Below the pieces are notes generated by a model. It was not told the DNA's origin, did no database searches, and saw nothing but the letters and a program-made list of their open reading frames with translations. Made by a program: the position numbers and the translations under genes. From Bacillota bacterium (GTDB lineage Bacteria > Bacillota_A > Clostridia > DSM-8532): 6,467 nucleotides of DNA. The stretch spans positions 1 to 6,467 of the forward strand of contig JAFADM010000596.1 in the NCBI GenBank assembly GCA_023424865.1. The letters are read 5' to 3'. This document shows positions 4,708 to 6,467 of the stretch, in pieces; position 1 is the first letter of the stretch, and each line of letters begins with the position of its first letter.

Positions 4708-6467
4708 ATGCAGTTTGAAGAACAAGAATACAGCAAACGGGTTGATCTTAACACCATAAAAAAACTTGCTGTATTCGCAAAGCCCTATAAAAAGACGATT
4801 ACCATACTGATCGTTCAGATGATGCTCCTTGCAATTGTAGACGCCATTATGCCAAAGCTTAATCAGTACGCCATTGACTTTTTTGTGGTCAATGAATCCT
4901 TGGAGGGCTTTATCCCTTTTTGCATCATTGCGCTGCTTCTGGTATTTTTTCAGGCCGCTAACGTCTGGTATATGATAGGAAACGCAGGGAAGGTGGAAAA
5001 CAGCATCCCCTACGATATCCGCAAGGCCGCTTTTCAGAAGCTCCAGGAGCTTTCCATTTCCTATTATGACAAAACACCCGTTGGCTGGATTATGGCCCGC
5101 CTGACCTCCGATGTACGCCGTATCGGTGCTACACTGTCCTGGCATGTGGTGGATTTTTTCTGGTCCATCTTTTTAGTACTCATGATGACTATTTTCATGC
5201 TGTTTACCAACGTGAAATACGCGCTTCTGGTTCTTTGTGTCGTTCCTTTCATTGTTATATTGAGCATGATCTTCCAGAAAAGAATCCTTCATAACTTCAG
5301 AAAAGCCCGCAAGTACAACTCCCAGATTACCGCCGCTTTTAATGAAGGGATTACAGGCGCTAAAACCATAAAGTCCCTGAGCATCGAAGGCCCTATGCTG
5401 GAGGAATTTGAGGTTGTGACAGGTCAAATGAAAAACTTCACAGTAAGGGCGGCTACCGTATCCTCTGTGTACACACCCCTAATTCTCCTTCTGGGAAGCA
5501 TTGCAACCGGTCTTGTGATCTGGAAGGGAGGTTATGAGGTACGGGGAGGTATTGCAACCTACGGTACCCTGGCTGCCTTTATATCCTATGCGGTACAGTT
5601 CTTTGAGCCTGTCAAGCAGTTTGCACGGGTATTCACAGAGCTTCAGTACACCCAGGCCTCCGCAGAGCGTGTGGTAAGCCTTCTGGAGACAGAAAACGAT
5701 ATTAAGGACAGCGAGGCGGTGTCCAGGAGCTTCGGCGGCATGTTCGACTCCGACAGGAAGAACTGGCCTAAATTCACAGGTAATATTGAGTATCGAAATG
5801 TAACCTTCCGTTATAAGGAAGGGGGAAACATCCTTGAGAACTTTAACCTGACCATTCGGGCGGGGGAACGCATTGCCCTTGTGGGAGAAACAGGCTCTGG
5901 AAAGACCACCATTGTCAATCTGGCCTGCCGCTTCTATGAGCCTACGGAAGGAAGCATTCTCATTGATGGTGTGGATTACAGGGAAAGGCCCCTTCTCTGG
6001 CTTTACTCCAATCTGGGGTATGTTCTGCAGGAGCCCCACCTGTTCAGCGGCACGGTAAGGGAGAATATCGCCTACAGCCGTCATGACGCGACACAGGAGG
6101 ATGTGGAAAAGGCCGCGAAAATCGTTAATGCCCACGAGTTTATCACAAAGCTTGAAAAGGGCTATGACACGGAGGTTGGCGAGAGGGGCGGAAGGCTCTC
6201 CACGGGCCAGAAGCAGCTTATATCCTTTGCCAGAGCCATTCTCTCCGATCCGGGCATGTTTGTGCTGGATGAGGCCACCTCCTCAGTTGATACGGAAACC
6301 GAGTACCTTATTCAGGAGGCCTTGAACAGGGCTCTGGAGGGAAGAACCAGCTTTATTATTGCACACAGGCTTTCCACCATTCGCTCGGCGGATCGGATCC
6401 TGGTCGTCGATAAGGGCCGTATTATTGAAGAGGGCAATCACAAGCAGCTCATTCGTAAAAAAGGGTA
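4708..6467 (+). CDS. ABC exporter half-transporter, catalytic subunit (BmrD/YheH-like, 3' partial)
   Basis: Second subunit of the heterodimeric exporter. The frame is open from ATG 4708 through the window end, giving 586 codons; only the extreme C-terminus is missing, judging by family length. The N-terminus (FEEQEYSKRVDL, then KPYKK) resembles Clostridia YheH/TM288-type proteins. Helices lie at about 31-48, 71-91, 150-169, 172-189, 254-275 and 285-302. A linker with NWPKFTGNIEYRNVTFRY (352-369) leads into the ATPase domain: Walker A GETGSGKTT 393-401, Q-loop Gln441, signature LSTGQ 497-501 (second Gly replaced by Thr), Walker B FVLDE with Asp521 and catalytic Glu522, D-loop SSVD 525-528, H-loop His553. 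The intact Glu pairs with the LSGGQ of the upstream subunit to form the active ATP site, and LSTGQ faces the upstream subunit's Asp514 in the degenerate site. Its hairpin-preceded ribosome binding site and the 57-base gap indicate co-transcription with the upstream gene. Confidence 0.94.
   Translation, partial: MQFEEQEYSKRVDLNTIKKLAVFAKPYKKTITILIVQMMLLAIVDAIMPKLNQYAIDFFVVNESLEGFIPFCIIALLLVFFQAANVWYMIGNAGKVENSIPYDIRKAAFQKLQELSISYYDKTPVGWIMARLTSDVRRIGATLSWHVVDFFWSIFLVLMMTIFMLFTNVKYALLVLCVVPFIVILSMIFQKRILHNFRKARKYNSQITAAFNEGITGAKTIKSLSIEGPMLEEFEVVTGQMKNFTVRAATVSSVYTPLILLLGSIATGLVIWKGGYEVRGGIATYGTLAAFISYAVQFFEPVKQFARVFTELQYTQASAERVVSLLETENDIKDSEAVSRSFGGMFDSDRKNWPKFTGNIEYRNVTFRYKEGGNILENFNLTIRAGERIALVGETGSGKTTIVNLACRFYEPTEGSILIDGVDYRERPLLWLYSNLGYVLQEPHLFSGTVRENIAYSRHDATQEDVEKAAKIVNAHEFITKLEKGYDTEVGERGGRLSTGQKQLISFARAILSDPGMFVLDEATSSVDTETEYLIQEALNRALEGRTSFIIAHRLSTIRSADRILVVDKGRIIEEGNHKQLIRKKG

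Noticed and set aside
4381..5145. Long open frame on the minus strand (254 codons) across the junction of the two ABC genes
   Set aside because: It lies opposite strongly conserved ABC coding sequence, has no recognisable domain, and is explained by the codon bias of the genes on the + strand.
5479..6135. Long open frame on the minus strand (218 codons) opposite the second ABC gene
   Set aside because: It is fully antisense to the membrane and ATPase domains of the exporter, with no motif and no sign of independent expression.

Overview
The window looks like a chromosomal stretch from a Gram-positive bacterium, most likely a Clostridia-type Firmicute. This is inferred from strong AAGGAGG-type ribosome binding sites, moderate base composition with A+T-rich intergenic regions, T-tract terminators and protein families common in that group. 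No rRNA, tRNA, mobile element or CRISPR array is visible. All genes lie on the + strand.

Left part (1-1313): the 3' portion of a MacB/FtsX-type ABC transporter permease whose start lies outside the window, followed by a good intrinsic terminator (1327-1362). A short intergenic stretch holds a possible extended -10 promoter and a second strong hairpin. Next comes an independent gene (1476-2354) for an alpha/beta hydrolase of the monoacylglycerol lipase / lysophospholipase type, with a complete Ser-Asp-His triad and a weak hairpin behind it.

Right part (2382-6467): an A+T-rich promoter region leads into a leader of about 340 bases. The leader encodes a 38-39 residue peptide with a near-perfect ribosome binding site. 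After it come a hairpin with a T6 tract (candidate attenuator), an alternative pairing that would exclude that hairpin, further hairpins, and a ribosome binding site that can fold into its own stem. Downstream are two half-size ABC exporters, 2836-4650 and 4708 to beyond the window end. Protein 1 has Asp in place of the Walker B catalytic Glu. Protein 2 has the Glu but an altered signature (LSTGQ). These two defects fall on the same composite ATP site, as expected of a heterodimeric exporter of the BmrC/BmrD (YheI/YheH) or TM287/TM288 class.

The most interesting reading is a drug-efflux operon controlled by a translated leader, comparable in layout to bmrB-bmrC-bmrD of Bacillus subtilis, where a leader peptide gene precedes the exporter. 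The leader peptide here is not one I recognise. The attenuation model rests on hand-drawn base pairing and is inference. The permease and hydrolase show no clear functional link to the exporter.
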